From the NCBI GenBank assembly GCA_020845515.1, contig JADLFQ010000048.1:1-53384 (forward strand): a DNA stretch of 53,384 bases. Reading direction: 5' to 3'. The notes under the pieces were generated by a model. It had not been told where the DNA came from and did not search any database. It saw only the letters and a list, made by a program, of their open reading frames with translations. Below, in pieces: positions 1 to 8,328 of this stretch. Made by a program: the position numbers and the translations under genes. This DNA comes from Anaerolineaceae bacterium. GTDB taxonomy: Bacteria > Chloroflexota > Anaerolineae > Anaerolineales > Anaerolineaceae. Every line of letters starts with the position of its first letter. The stretch's first letter is position 1.

Positions 1-1615
1 AATTTTGCAGCGTTATTTCCAAAACCTGATCCAGCGTAACGGCTGATGTCAACTGCTGGCCGAACCGGTTTAACACCTGGGCATGCATCTCCCGCAATTG
101 CAAAGCCTCCACTTGATTGCGCAAAAGTGTGGCAGAATTACTGATGACAAGCCCAACAATCAAAAGGCCGGCAAAGGTAATCAGGTATTGGGTATCATCC
201 ACTGCCAGGCTAAAACGGGGGTTGACGATAAAAAAATCAAAAACAGCAACGCTTACCAGAGAAGCCAGCATGGAAGGGCCGCGCCCCAGAAAGACCGCTG
301 TAAGGACAACCGCTGCCAGGTAAATCATTACAAGGTTAACTGGATTGATGCCGGAGCGTATAAAAATACTGATGATTGTTGCTGCTCCTACCAGGCCCAA
401 ACTCCCCAGGTAGTGCAGCAAAGGGCGATGGGGCAGCCAGCTTTCCAGCCCTTTGCTCTCCGGCTTGTCTTGGCTTTCATTAACTACGAATACATCAATC
501 CTGCCGCTTTTTTGGAAGATTTCTTCAATGACGGATGGTTTAAGAAATTCCAGCCAGCGCGGCCGCCGCGGTCTCCCGGCAATAATTTTTGTAATATTGT
601 GTTGTTGGCAAAAACGCAACACCTCTTCAGCCACCGAATTTGCAGATGCCTTGACTACATGCGCGCCCAGTCGTTCTGCCAGCGCCAGGTTGTCATTGAT
701 GCGAATACGATTTTGTGGAGGCATGCCCAAATGATCGGCTGTTTCAACAAAAAGGACAAACCACTCCGCTTTTAGCTCGTCGGCCAGTTTCCGGCCGGCG
801 CGGACCAAACGTTCTCCAACAGGGTGCGAACTCAAGCTGACTAAAATTCGCTCCCCGGCCAGCCAGGGGCCGGGGGTGGCTTGCGATTGCATGCTGGCAC
901 GCATCTGATGGTCAGTATGTTCGGCAGCCTGCCGCATTGCCAGTTCGCGCAGCGCTGTCAAATTCCCCTGCCGGAAGAGGGCATCCTTCACGCCCGCCGC
1001 CTGATTGTGATGCTTGATTCTTCCCTCTGCCAGCCGCCGAATCAATTCCTCCGTTGGCAGGTCAACCAGTTCAATTTCATCCGCCCTGTCAAAAACGCGG
1101 TCCGGGACTGTTTCCAGTACTCGCACGCCGGTAATCTGAAAAACAATATCGTTCAAACTTTCCCAATATTGCACGTCAATTGTGGTGTAGACATCAATTC
1201 CGGCAGCCAAAAGTTCTTCAATATCCTGAAAACGCTTGAGATGACGGCCTCCGGGCAGGTTGGTATGGGCCAGATCGTCCACCAGCACAAGCTGCGGGCG
1301 GCGCGCCAGAATACCCTCTACGTCCAGTTCGAACAATACCTTCCCGCGGGTTTCTATTCTCCGGCCCGGCCAAACAGCCAGGCCTTTCAATAGGGCTCCG
1401 GTTTCTTCTAATGCATGCGTTTCAACCCAGCCAATGAGAACCTCAACCCCCTCTTCTTTCTGCCGATGGGCAGCCTCCAGCATTGCAAAGGTCTTTCCTA
1501 CCCCGGCCGCGTACCCTAAAAAGATCTTCAACCGCCCGCGCCGCCGGGTTTTTGCTTCCACGCGGCTTCGATCTGACAATCTTTCCAAATCGGGGTATTT
1601 TTGATCTGGGTACAT
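1..1615 (-). CDS. kdpD: KdpD-type sensor protein, N-terminal part (3' end outside window)
   Basis: Reading the minus strand from the ATG at 1615 gives an open frame that runs off the left edge (538 codons here). Residues 34-42 are the KdpD Walker A (GYAAGVGKT), followed by a Walker B-like stretch (LVLVDDLAHTN) and the family segment around DVYTTIDVQYWESLND. A universal-stress-protein-like domain follows at roughly residues 240-365, then a DUF4118-type cluster of hydrophobic helices at about 395-490, then what looks like the start of a GAF domain. KdpD senses K+ and ionic stress and normally ends in a histidine kinase, which would lie outside the window. It starts 10 bp after the stop of the upstream K+ permease gene, so the two are probably co-transcribed. 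The permease partner is KimA-like rather than KdpFABC, which is unusual in the classical picture. Whether a kinase domain is present cannot be seen. Confidence 0.88.
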   Translation of the reverse strand, partial: MYPDQKYPDLERLSDRSRVEAKTRRRGRLKIFLGYAAGVGKTFAMLEAAHRQKEEGVEVLIGWVETHALEETGALLKGLAVWPGRRIETRGKVLFELDVEGILARRPQLVLVDDLAHTNLPGGRHLKRFQDIEELLAAGIDVYTTIDVQYWESLNDIVFQITGVRVLETVPDRVFDRADEIELVDLPTEELIRRLAEGRIKHHNQAAGVKDALFRQGNLTALRELAMRQAAEHTDHQMRASMQSQATPGPWLAGERILVSLSSHPVGERLVRAGRKLADELKAEWFVLFVETADHLGMPPQNRIRINDNLALAERLGAHVVKASANSVAEEVLRFCQQHNITKIIAGRPRRPRWLEFLKPSVIEEIFQKSGRIDVFVVNESQDKPESKGLESWLPHRPLLHYLGSLGLVGAATIISIFIRSGINPVNLVMIYLAAVVLTAVFLGRGPSMLASLVSVAVFDFFIVNPRFSLAVDDTQYLITFAGLLIVGLVISNSATLLRNQVEALQLREMHAQVLNRFGQQLTSAVTLDQVLEITLQN

Positions 1616-1625
1616 GCAATCTCTT

Positions 1626-3593
1626 TCATCCGTGGGTGATGTAAGGAACCTCGACGATCACAATCTCTTCCCGGTTCAACAATACCTTGCGCAGCAATTC
1701 TGAAGTCCTCGCATGGAGAACGCCCGTCCAGCGCCGCTGCGGAACAAATTGCGGGATTACAATGGTAATGATATCACCTTGCTGTAAACTTTCTTCCACT
1801 TTTGAAAGGTATTCCACAAGCGGCTCAATGAAGAGGCGGTAAGGGGAATCCAAAATCAACAACCGGTATCCTTCCCCCCATTTTTCCCACTTCTTTTCAA
1901 CCTTCCCTGTCTCCAGGGGATCAATAGAGATATGAACCACAGTAATATCGGTGGAAAGGGTCCGTGCAAACTGAAGCGCCCGCAAAGTTCCCTGGTGAAC
2001 GCCGTTGATAGGCATAATGACACGGTTACGGCGTATCCGTTTCTGTTGCGGCAGCTTCTCCAGCGAAAGCTGACTGGCCAAGTTTTTGTAATGCCGGTGA
2101 ATGGACTGAAAAGTGCCGACCAATAAAGGCGTCAGGATAATGACCACCCACGCGCCGTCTTTGAACTTCGTGACTGCGAATACGATCATCACAACGGCTG
2201 TACATATCGCACCAAGACCATTGATTATCATCTTGGCAATCCAATGACGATCGTACCGATATGTTGATCCCGCTTCTTGAACCACCTCCCCTTCCCTGGC
2301 ATGTCCGGATTTCCACCAGCGCCGGGCCATTCCCGTTTGAGAAAGTGTAAAAGATAAGAAAACGCCGATCGCATAAAGTGGAATCAGGTTGGTTACACTG
2401 GCTTGAAAAAAGATGATCAGCGCCGAGGCAATCAGAGCCAGTGCTACGATCCCGCGCGAGTAGACCAGCCGGTCTCCCCGGTAGTTGAGCTGGCGGGGTA
2501 GAAAGCCATCCCCCGCCACCAGGGCGCCCAGGCGGGGAAAATCTGCAAAAGCCGTATTCGCGGCCATAATCAGGATCACCGTCGTGGCAGAAAGTGCTGC
2601 AAGGTAGATCACACCTCTGCTATTAAAAACGGTGCGCACCAGTTGTGAAAACACGGTTTCGAATTGGGAAGGTACAGCCCCAATAGAATACGCCAGAAAA
2701 GCAGTTCCGAGCAACAAAGATCCCAAAATTACCGACATCCACACCAGGGTTTTGCCTGCATTTTTACTGCGGGGCTCTTTGAATGCTGTAATCCCATTCG
2801 AGATTGCTTCAACCCCTGTCAGCGCGGTGGTGCCATTCGCAAACGCCCGCAGGATGAGAAAAGCAGTCACACCTTGCAGGCCATGCAGCATTTCAATTTC
2901 CGGAGGGTCAATCACTGTTCCCAGCGTTCCGGTGAGAAGGCGAAACATGCCAACTCCAATGGTGAGATACATCATCACCACAAAGAAGTAAGTGGGAAAT
3001 GCAAAGATAATACCGGCTTCTTTTACGCCCCGCAGATTAATTTGCATCACCAGCAAAACAAATGTAATCGCGATCAAGACGCGATACGGATACAGGACAG
3101 GCACTGCTGAAACAAAGTTGGCTACACCGGAGGAAATGGACACCGCAACGGTAAGGATGTAATCGGTTAATAAGGCTGCCCCTGCAACTTGCGCTGACAA
3201 CTCGCCCAAATTATCGCGGGCAACAATGTAAGCTCCGCCGCCATCCGGATATGCATGAATCGTTTGTTCATAAGAAAGTGTCAAAATTCCTAACAGCACA
3301 ATAATCCCAAGCGTCAAAGGGGTGATATATAACAAACCGGCAGCGCCGGCTGCCGCCAGAACCACCAACATCTCCTGGGTTGAATAAGCCGTTGAGGATA
3401 AAGCATCGGACGCGAAGACCGCCAGCCCCACCACCTTTCCAATCGTTTGGTGTGGCGCATCCGCCGTAGCCAACGGCCGCCCTATTAATAAAGACCGTAT
3501 TGGGTTGAGTGGAGTCGCCTTTGCTCTGCCCCGCAAGAAATTTCGATCAAGATCCACTTGGATTCTCCGTGATTTTTCCAGATTTCTTCGCAA
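1626..3593 (-). CDS. KimA-like APC-superfamily potassium permease
   Basis: The 655-residue protein has about 12 hydrophobic helices over residues 55-500 and a soluble C-terminal tail of about 150 residues. The first helix carries VFASDALSSTAYSTQE, matching the conserved first-helix motif (SDALSS.AY.T.E) of the KimA/YdaO branch of the APC/KUP superfamily. KimA is a high-affinity proton-coupled K+ importer in the cytoplasmic membrane, inhibited by cyclic di-AMP through its cytosolic domain. The tail here (RNRVIMPINGVHQGTLRAL onward) looks like a universal-stress-type fold, as in KimA. The gene directly precedes a KdpD-type sensor on the same strand, which supports a potassium role. A direct-repeat box lies about 50 bp upstream of the start. 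Substrate is inferred from family and context; a general amino-acid permease is the alternative. Confidence 0.8.
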   Translation of the reverse strand: MRRNLEKSRRIQVDLDRNFLRGRAKATPLNPIRSLLIGRPLATADAPHQTIGKVVGLAVFASDALSSTAYSTQEMLVVLAAAGAAGLLYITPLTLGIIVLLGILTLSYEQTIHAYPDGGGAYIVARDNLGELSAQVAGAALLTDYILTVAVSISSGVANFVSAVPVLYPYRVLIAITFVLLVMQINLRGVKEAGIIFAFPTYFFVVMMYLTIGVGMFRLLTGTLGTVIDPPEIEMLHGLQGVTAFLILRAFANGTTALTGVEAISNGITAFKEPRSKNAGKTLVWMSVILGSLLLGTAFLAYSIGAVPSQFETVFSQLVRTVFNSRGVIYLAALSATTVILIMAANTAFADFPRLGALVAGDGFLPRQLNYRGDRLVYSRGIVALALIASALIIFFQASVTNLIPLYAIGVFLSFTLSQTGMARRWWKSGHAREGEVVQEAGSTYRYDRHWIAKMIINGLGAICTAVVMIVFAVTKFKDGAWVVIILTPLLVGTFQSIHRHYKNLASQLSLEKLPQQKRIRRNRVIMPINGVHQGTLRALQFARTLSTDITVVHISIDPLETGKVEKKWEKWGEGYRLLILDSPYRLFIEPLVEYLSKVEESLQQGDIITIVIPQFVPQRRWTGVLHARTSELLRKVLLNREEIVIVEVPYITHG

Positions 3594-3639
3594 AATAGAA
3601 TTTCATTTCGCGATCTGAAGTGCTTATATCTCAAGTTGG

Positions 3640-3656
3640 GTTAAGAAAGTGTTAAG
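3640..3656 (-). promoter_or_regulatory. Direct repeat CTTAAC-N5-CTTAAC upstream of the K+ permease gene
   Basis: On the minus strand CTTAAC occurs twice with 11-bp spacing (CTTAACACTTTCTTAAC), 47-63 bp upstream of the permease start at 3593. Direct hexamers one helical turn apart are the usual layout of OmpR/PhoB-family (including KdpE and Gram-positive PhoP) binding sites. The binding protein is unknown; no response regulator is adjacent within the window. Confidence 0.35.
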
Positions 3657-4034
3657 ATCGAAAAGCAAAAACGGCGATTCCAGCATAAGCAGCAGTTTAA
3701 AAGGAAGCCGGAATGGTTATTTAATAAAAGGGTATCTCGATGCTTCAATTTATTTGTTTTCACTGCATAATCGAAAAAGATCAAAATCGCCAACTTGAGG
3801 ATAAAATAGAAAGCAGATAGTCCTTTAAAAATTGGGCGTGGCTTATTTACATGACAAAATCCGGTGTCAACATCATCCCCAGCGTGCCGGTAAAGGAAGC
3901 CCTTAAAACTGCCGGAGGAACGGACCAAAGGGGGGGAGAATATTCTCAAGTGTCGCGATATCAAAGACACACGATCCGGCAGTGCAGAGCGGTTCTTACA
4001 CCAGAAACAAATACATGGAAGGGAAATCAATCGC
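3657..4034. other. Non-coding gap between divergent permease and deacetylase genes
   Basis: This is a moderately AT-rich stretch. It must hold the promoters of the divergent genes, but I see no convincing -35/-10 pair. I looked for the conserved blocks of a cyclic di-AMP (ydaO-type) riboswitch on the permease side and did not recognise them. Two overlapping open frames here look spurious. Confidence 0.4.
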
Positions 4035-4625
4035 ATGAAAGACAAATCGTTTTACCTGAGCTTTGACGGCTCACCCAACCCTCCGGCCACCGACCGCTTG
4101 CTGGCCGCATTGGAACGCCACAACGTCAAAGCCTCTTTCTTTATGGAAGGCAGGCGCCTTGAAAAAGAAGCGGATTGCGCCCGGCGGGTACTGGCAGCCG
4201 GGCACGATGCAGGCAACCACTCGTACAACCATCCCGAGTTTGACAAAACGCCCATAGATGTCTGCATTCGCGAAGTGGAAATGACGCAAGAGATTATGCG
4301 GAAGGAGTTGGGCTTTTTTCCGACGATGCTGCGCCCGCCGATGGGGTTGTTAACCCCTGAAGTGGAAAAGACGTTTCTTGAAAAAGGTTTTGATATTGTC
4401 CTGTGGAGTTTCAGCGTCCGGGACTGGGAGGGTCCGGATGCCAGGGCTGTTTCCGAACGCATTCTCAGTCAGGCCATACCCGGCGCGATTATTGCCTGCC
4501 ATGACCACGTCGAATGGCTGATCGAGACGCTGGATATCATCATCCCCGCGCTGCGCCAGAAGGGGTATGTCTTTCGGAAAATCTCCGAAAGCGGCCAAAA
4601 GGGTGTTATCCGAATCGGGAATTAA
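4035..4625 (+). CDS. Polysaccharide deacetylase family protein (NodB domain)
   Basis: This is a single-domain NodB/CE4-type protein of 196 residues without a signal peptide or membrane segment, so probably cytoplasmic. The CE4 motifs are visible in order: LSFDGSP (residues 8-14; the usual FDDGP, with the second metal-binding Asp replaced), HSYNHP with the two zinc-binding His, RPPMG, WSFSVRDWEGP, and the C-terminal IIACHDH. CE4 enzymes remove N- or O-acetyl groups from sugars or peptidoglycan using a metal. The altered first motif and lack of an export signal make the substrate uncertain; it may act on a small cytosolic acetylated compound. A purine-rich stretch GGAAGGGA lies upstream of the ATG. 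The mch gene begins 62 bp downstream and could share the transcript. Confidence 0.8.
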   Translation: MKDKSFYLSFDGSPNPPATDRLLAALERHNVKASFFMEGRRLEKEADCARRVLAAGHDAGNHSYNHPEFDKTPIDVCIREVEMTQEIMRKELGFFPTMLRPPMGLLTPEVEKTFLEKGFDIVLWSFSVRDWEGPDARAVSERILSQAIPGAIIACHDHVEWLIETLDIIIPALRQKGYVFRKISESGQKGVIRIGN

Positions 4626-4687
4626 CAGGCCCTTTGGGAATATGCCGGAACGCGTGTATCCATCCAACTCAACCGGGAGGTTCAAAA

Positions 4688-5647
4688 ATGTTCAGTATCA
4701 GCCAGGCTTCCATGCGAATTGTGAGGGAAAAAATTCTGCCGTATGTCGAGCAGCTCAACTGCCGCAAATCCATTCTAAAGAACGGGACAACCGTTATTGA
4801 CATGGGCACCGAAGCCCCAGGGGGGTGGCTGGCCGCAAAGCTGTTCGTCGAAGCCACAATCGCCGGTTTGGGACACGTGGATTACGGTCGTTTTCAATTT
4901 GGAGAGATTGATCTCCCCTCGATTGATGTCTATGTTGATCACCCGCAGATCGCCAGCCTGTCGTGCCAGTTTTCGAGCTGGCCAATGGAAATGAAAGATA
5001 TCCCCGGTTATATCCGGCCAATGGGATCCGGCCCGGCACGCGCCATCGCACAAAACGATTTCTTCGTCAAATTATGGGATTATGTGGATATCCATCACGA
5101 GACGGTTTTTGGGTTGCAGGCAGAAGTTCTTCCGGACGAGAAGCTGGCTGATGAAGTCGCCGCTGCATGCCATCTCGCGCCGGAAAACCTGTACATCCTG
5201 TGCTGCAAGACAGGCAGCCTGGCTGGCAGCATCAACGTTTGCTCGCGCACCGTGGAAACGACTGTCTGGCGTTTGCACCGCAACGGATTTGACCTCAAGA
5301 AAGTCATCTCTGCCATGGGAAGCTGTCCGATTGCCCCGCCCGTCAGGGATGAATTCAGGGCAATGGTGCGCGTCAATGTCGCCATATTATACGGGGGACT
5401 TGTGCGCTATATCGTCAACTCCTCCGATACGGAAATCGAATCCATCATAGACAAACTGCCTACAAAAGTGGCGCGGCGCTACGGCTATCCCTTCTCTCAA
5501 ATGCTGGAGGAGGGCGGCCGGGACATCTTCAATACTGACAAAGATATTCACGGCGTGGCGGTCTTTGAGATTATGAACTACAACACTGGCAGCGTCTTCA
5601 AATCAGGGGAGTTTCGCGAGGAATTTCTGAAGGAAATTTTCTACTAG
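4688..5647 (+). CDS. mch: Methenyltetrahydromethanopterin cyclohydrolase
   Basis: Mch interconverts methenyl- and formyl-tetrahydromethanopterin, a cytoplasmic one-carbon step known from methanogens, sulfate-reducing archaea and methylotrophs. The 319-residue length matches the family (about 315-325). Recognisable blocks along the chain are LKNGTTVIDMG near the N-terminus, MGSGPARAIA in the middle, LYGGLVRYIV, and VAVFEIMNYNTGSVFKSGE near the C-terminus, in the same order as archaeal Mch. I chose the ATG at 4688 because GGGAGG lies just upstream at about 4675; an in-frame extension to 4514 would overlap the deacetylase and adds nothing family-like. No other H4MPT gene (mtd, ftr, fhc, fae) is nearby, so this is an orphan. 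A terminator-like hairpin follows. Family assignment is firm; the physiological pterin is unknown. Confidence 0.88.
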   Translation: MFSISQASMRIVREKILPYVEQLNCRKSILKNGTTVIDMGTEAPGGWLAAKLFVEATIAGLGHVDYGRFQFGEIDLPSIDVYVDHPQIASLSCQFSSWPMEMKDIPGYIRPMGSGPARAIAQNDFFVKLWDYVDIHHETVFGLQAEVLPDEKLADEVAAACHLAPENLYILCCKTGSLAGSINVCSRTVETTVWRLHRNGFDLKKVISAMGSCPIAPPVRDEFRAMVRVNVAILYGGLVRYIVNSSDTEIESIIDKLPTKVARRYGYPFSQMLEEGGRDIFNTDKDIHGVAVFEIMNYNTGSVFKSGEFREEFLKEIFY

Positions 5648-5661
5648 CGGCAAGCGCCAAT

Positions 5662-5688
5662 CCTCCCTCGAAGGTTTTCGGAGGGAGG
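5662..5688 (+). terminator. Hairpin after mch, probable terminator
   Basis: CCTCCCTC at 5662-5669 pairs with GAGGGAGG at 5681-5688 and lies 14 bp after the mch stop. The following sequence is only weakly T-rich (GTATGTTTT), so termination efficiency is uncertain. Confidence 0.55.
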
Positions 5689-5852
5689 GTATGTTTTACC
5701 AGCGGATAAGGCTGAATACCGCTCTGATAATCAACGCAGGAAAATATAAATTTACCCATCCACTAATCCTTTTCTTACCGCAAAACCAACTTTCACCAAA
5801 CCTGGTATAACAGCCAGCACAAAATCTTCGAATAATTTGATCATCATTATGC

Positions 5853-5858
5853 TATAAT
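5853..5858 (+). promoter_or_regulatory. Probable -10 box (TATAAT) of the ZU5-like lipoprotein gene
   Basis: A perfect TATAAT sits 21 bp before the ATG at 5880. No good -35 hexamer is present at 16-18 bp spacing; TTGATC occurs only 10 bp upstream, so the -35 part is weak or absent. Confidence 0.45.
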
Positions 5859-5879
5859 GCGGCTTAATGAGGTGTAAAT

Positions 5880-7931
5880 ATGAAGATTCGGTTTCTGTTG
5901 TTTCCAGTTCTGATCTTCGTCTTTGTAAGCACTGCATGCGGACTGCCCGCCTTCCTCTCCAAAGATTCTCCACCCCAGCAAGAAAATGGAGCTGCCGGAG
6001 CTCCTCCTGCCGGGGATTCTCCTGTCCCGGAGAAACCCGCAGCACCCGGTGCGCTTACCGATAGCCGCGGCGGTTTCAGCGCGAAGGTTACCTCGCCCAT
6101 TTCGGTTGAGCTGGCGTGGGAAAACCTCAGCGCAGACGCCTACCGGATCGAAATCAGCGTCGAGGGTGATAAGTTTGCCCCCTTCCTGGAACTGGCGGGA
6201 AATGTCACCGCCTATGAAGACTTCCCCGCTCTGGCTGACCGCCGCCTGAGCTACCGCTTGATTCCTGTAACCGGCGGCAAGGATGGCGCCCCGCTGGATG
6301 TGAGTGTGCAAACACCACCGCAGGAACCCAACCCACTCAAAGTAGAGGTCACTGTTGACCTATCCGTACCCGATATTGAAAACATGGACTTCTCCAATTT
6401 CGACCCTGAAAGCTTCGACCCGGAGAACTTTGACCCTAACGACCTGGGGAGTATGGGGCTGGCGCCCATGTCTACCGCGGTTTCAGAAGAGATCGGGCCC
6501 GAGGGCGGCTCGCTGAGTGCCACCGGCACGAATGGCGCCAAGTATACATATACGATACCATCCGGCGCGCTGAATGACACTTTTATCTTCACCTTGACGC
6601 CCGTGGCAGGTATGGAAGGCGCCCCGCTCACCGGCGGTCTGCTTGGCGCGGCTATCATTGAGCCGCCAGGGCTGGAACTGAATGAACCGGCAGTGCTCAC
6701 CATCACCCCGCCGCCAGACACCACCATCGCTGAAACCGAAGTGCTTTCCACGTTCGAGTTCCACCCGGATGGTGATGAGTTTTACTTTACTGGTGCGTTC
6801 GACAAAACCGACGCCGCCGCCATGACGGGAAAATCCAAGCTTGCAGCGCTCATCCCGCCATCGGATGACTGGGTGATGAAGCCGTGGGATTCTGTGCAGG
6901 ACCGCACCGGACCCGCCGGCACAGGCAAAACCACCCGTTCTGCCATCAAGGACAACGCAACAAAGCACCCTCCCAGCAGCAAGCATTCTCAAGCCAAACA
7001 GAATAGTGCTGCGCTCAATGATGAGCTAGCCCCACTCATCCCATCCTCTTATATGGATATGATCCACCGCAGCCAGTCTTTGAGCGGGTGGTCAGACACG
7101 CTCAGCCTGCTGGACGAAATGGACTTCCGTTACCGCAACGCCGCCAATAAGAAGCAGTCATTGGAATGGATGGAAAATGCCATTAAAAATATAAGCTCTC
7201 AATTTGAGAAGAACTTTAAACATAACCTTGAGAATTGTGTTGCCAAAGACGACTACGACGCCTACTTTGCCGCTCAAGCGCTCAAGAATCCCCGCTCGGC
7301 TTTCAGCAAGATCGTCGCTCAACGCTACAAAGATGCGTACGGCTCCGCCACGATTGACGATGTGCTCAAGAAAACTGCCAGGTGTAATCTGCGCTTGGAG
7401 CTTGAATCCACCGTCATCATCACCGGACCAGGAACAACCATTACTCTCGCCGTTACATCCAGCATTCCACTTAAAATCCGCTACGACACCAAAACCTCCA
7501 GCACCTATTACACCGGCAGTGGAAAGATCAACTACACTCAGGCTGCCATCCAGGCCGATAAATGCACGGGAACTTATACAGGGACGAAAAAAAGCAAGTT
7601 TGTTGTAAACAGCCTGCGCCCGATATTCGCGCCATCTTCCGCACAATTGAACGGATTCGAACTGGATGATTATGTCACCCCCGGTGTTACCGAAAGCATA
7701 CGTATAAAGTGCCCGGAGGCTGCGGTGACTAACCCCGTTCCGCCCGGCACTGATATGTGGGGTGCACATTTCTGGGCCGCACGCTTCGAAAATCCGCGCA
7801 TCACAGGCTTTACAGTGAATCCGCAGGCTCCAGGTGGCAACCTCGCCACGGTATCCCCGCATGACACACGCCAACTTGGAAAGGGCAAGCTGGAGGTCAA
7901 ATCAACCTTCAAGATAAAGATTAACCAGTAA
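5880..7931 (+). CDS. Secreted lipoprotein with fibronectin-like and ZU5-like domains
   Basis: The 683-residue protein begins with a lipoprotein signal (hydrophobic stretch ending VSTAC, Cys about residue 20), so it should be membrane-anchored and face outward. A Pro/Ala/Gly-rich linker follows, then a short beta domain resembling fibronectin type III (residues ~65-130), then an acidic Asn-Phe-Asp-Pro repeat (SFDPENFDPNDLG). Next comes a segment starting EEIGPEGGSLSATGTNG that resembles ZU5-type domains with the usual GG.L...G and IP.GAL pattern. The C-terminal half (residues ~350-683) is not recognisable. The ATG is preceded by GAGGTG and a TATAAT box. Function is unknown; adhesion or surface sensing is plausible. 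Two further lipoprotein genes follow, but a 397-bp gap argues against a shared operon with the next one. Confidence 0.7.
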   Translation: MKIRFLLFPVLIFVFVSTACGLPAFLSKDSPPQQENGAAGAPPAGDSPVPEKPAAPGALTDSRGGFSAKVTSPISVELAWENLSADAYRIEISVEGDKFAPFLELAGNVTAYEDFPALADRRLSYRLIPVTGGKDGAPLDVSVQTPPQEPNPLKVEVTVDLSVPDIENMDFSNFDPESFDPENFDPNDLGSMGLAPMSTAVSEEIGPEGGSLSATGTNGAKYTYTIPSGALNDTFIFTLTPVAGMEGAPLTGGLLGAAIIEPPGLELNEPAVLTITPPPDTTIAETEVLSTFEFHPDGDEFYFTGAFDKTDAAAMTGKSKLAALIPPSDDWVMKPWDSVQDRTGPAGTGKTTRSAIKDNATKHPPSSKHSQAKQNSAALNDELAPLIPSSYMDMIHRSQSLSGWSDTLSLLDEMDFRYRNAANKKQSLEWMENAIKNISSQFEKNFKHNLENCVAKDDYDAYFAAQALKNPRSAFSKIVAQRYKDAYGSATIDDVLKKTARCNLRLELESTVIITGPGTTITLAVTSSIPLKIRYDTKTSSTYYTGSGKINYTQAAIQADKCTGTYTGTKKSKFVVNSLRPIFAPSSAQLNGFELDDYVTPGVTESIRIKCPEAAVTNPVPPGTDMWGAHFWAARFENPRITGFTVNPQAPGGNLATVSPHDTRQLGKGKLEVKSTFKIKINQ

Positions 7932-8328
7932 TTACGTTTTGTAAAATCGTTTTTTCTCTCCTGCGCCGGGGTAATAAACCATAACGGAGATGGTTTTTCC
8001 GGTGGTTTTTGCTCTGCACTTTGTTTAATAGCTGTATCGCACGCGCCATCCGGGGTGGTGGGTTCAGTTGGGTTATTTTGTACGTGCCCATTTTCCTGCA
8101 TCCAAACAAATTACCCCCTTTATATGTTTCTTAAAAACTTCAATTCTATGCTATATTTTAAGACATAGCCAACAGTAGAATGTTATCATACGGAAGATTG
8201 AGACCTGCTCTCACGATATGGACTGAGGGATCATCAGATGCAGCCAAAAATTCAGCCGAAACCAGGTTGCCCGCAGAACCATACCGGCAGCTTTGTGTTT
8301 CGCGGCCAGAAGGAGAAAACGATCATAG
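7932..8328. other. Non-coding gap between two lipoprotein genes
   Basis: The 397-bp gap contains only short open frames without family resemblance. A weak inverted repeat followed by six Ts occurs just after the upstream stop (about 7936-7957) and may end that transcript. AT-rich sequence around 8120-8190 could hold the promoter of the next gene, but no clear hexamer pair is seen. Confidence 0.4.

Noticed and set aside
83..775. 230-codon open frame on the plus strand
   Set aside because: It is antisense to the KdpD coding frame, which has clear domain motifs on the minus strand; the plus-strand translation resembles nothing.
3594..3850. Cyclic di-AMP riboswitch upstream of the KimA-like gene
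   Set aside because: Expected from family knowledge, but I could not find the conserved riboswitch blocks by eye. A covariance-model search would decide.
3641..4066. Open frames on both strands in the permease/deacetylase gap (134 codons minus, 71 codons plus)
   Set aside because: Compositionally odd translations without family blocks or good ribosome-binding sites; the plus frame also overlaps the deacetylase start.
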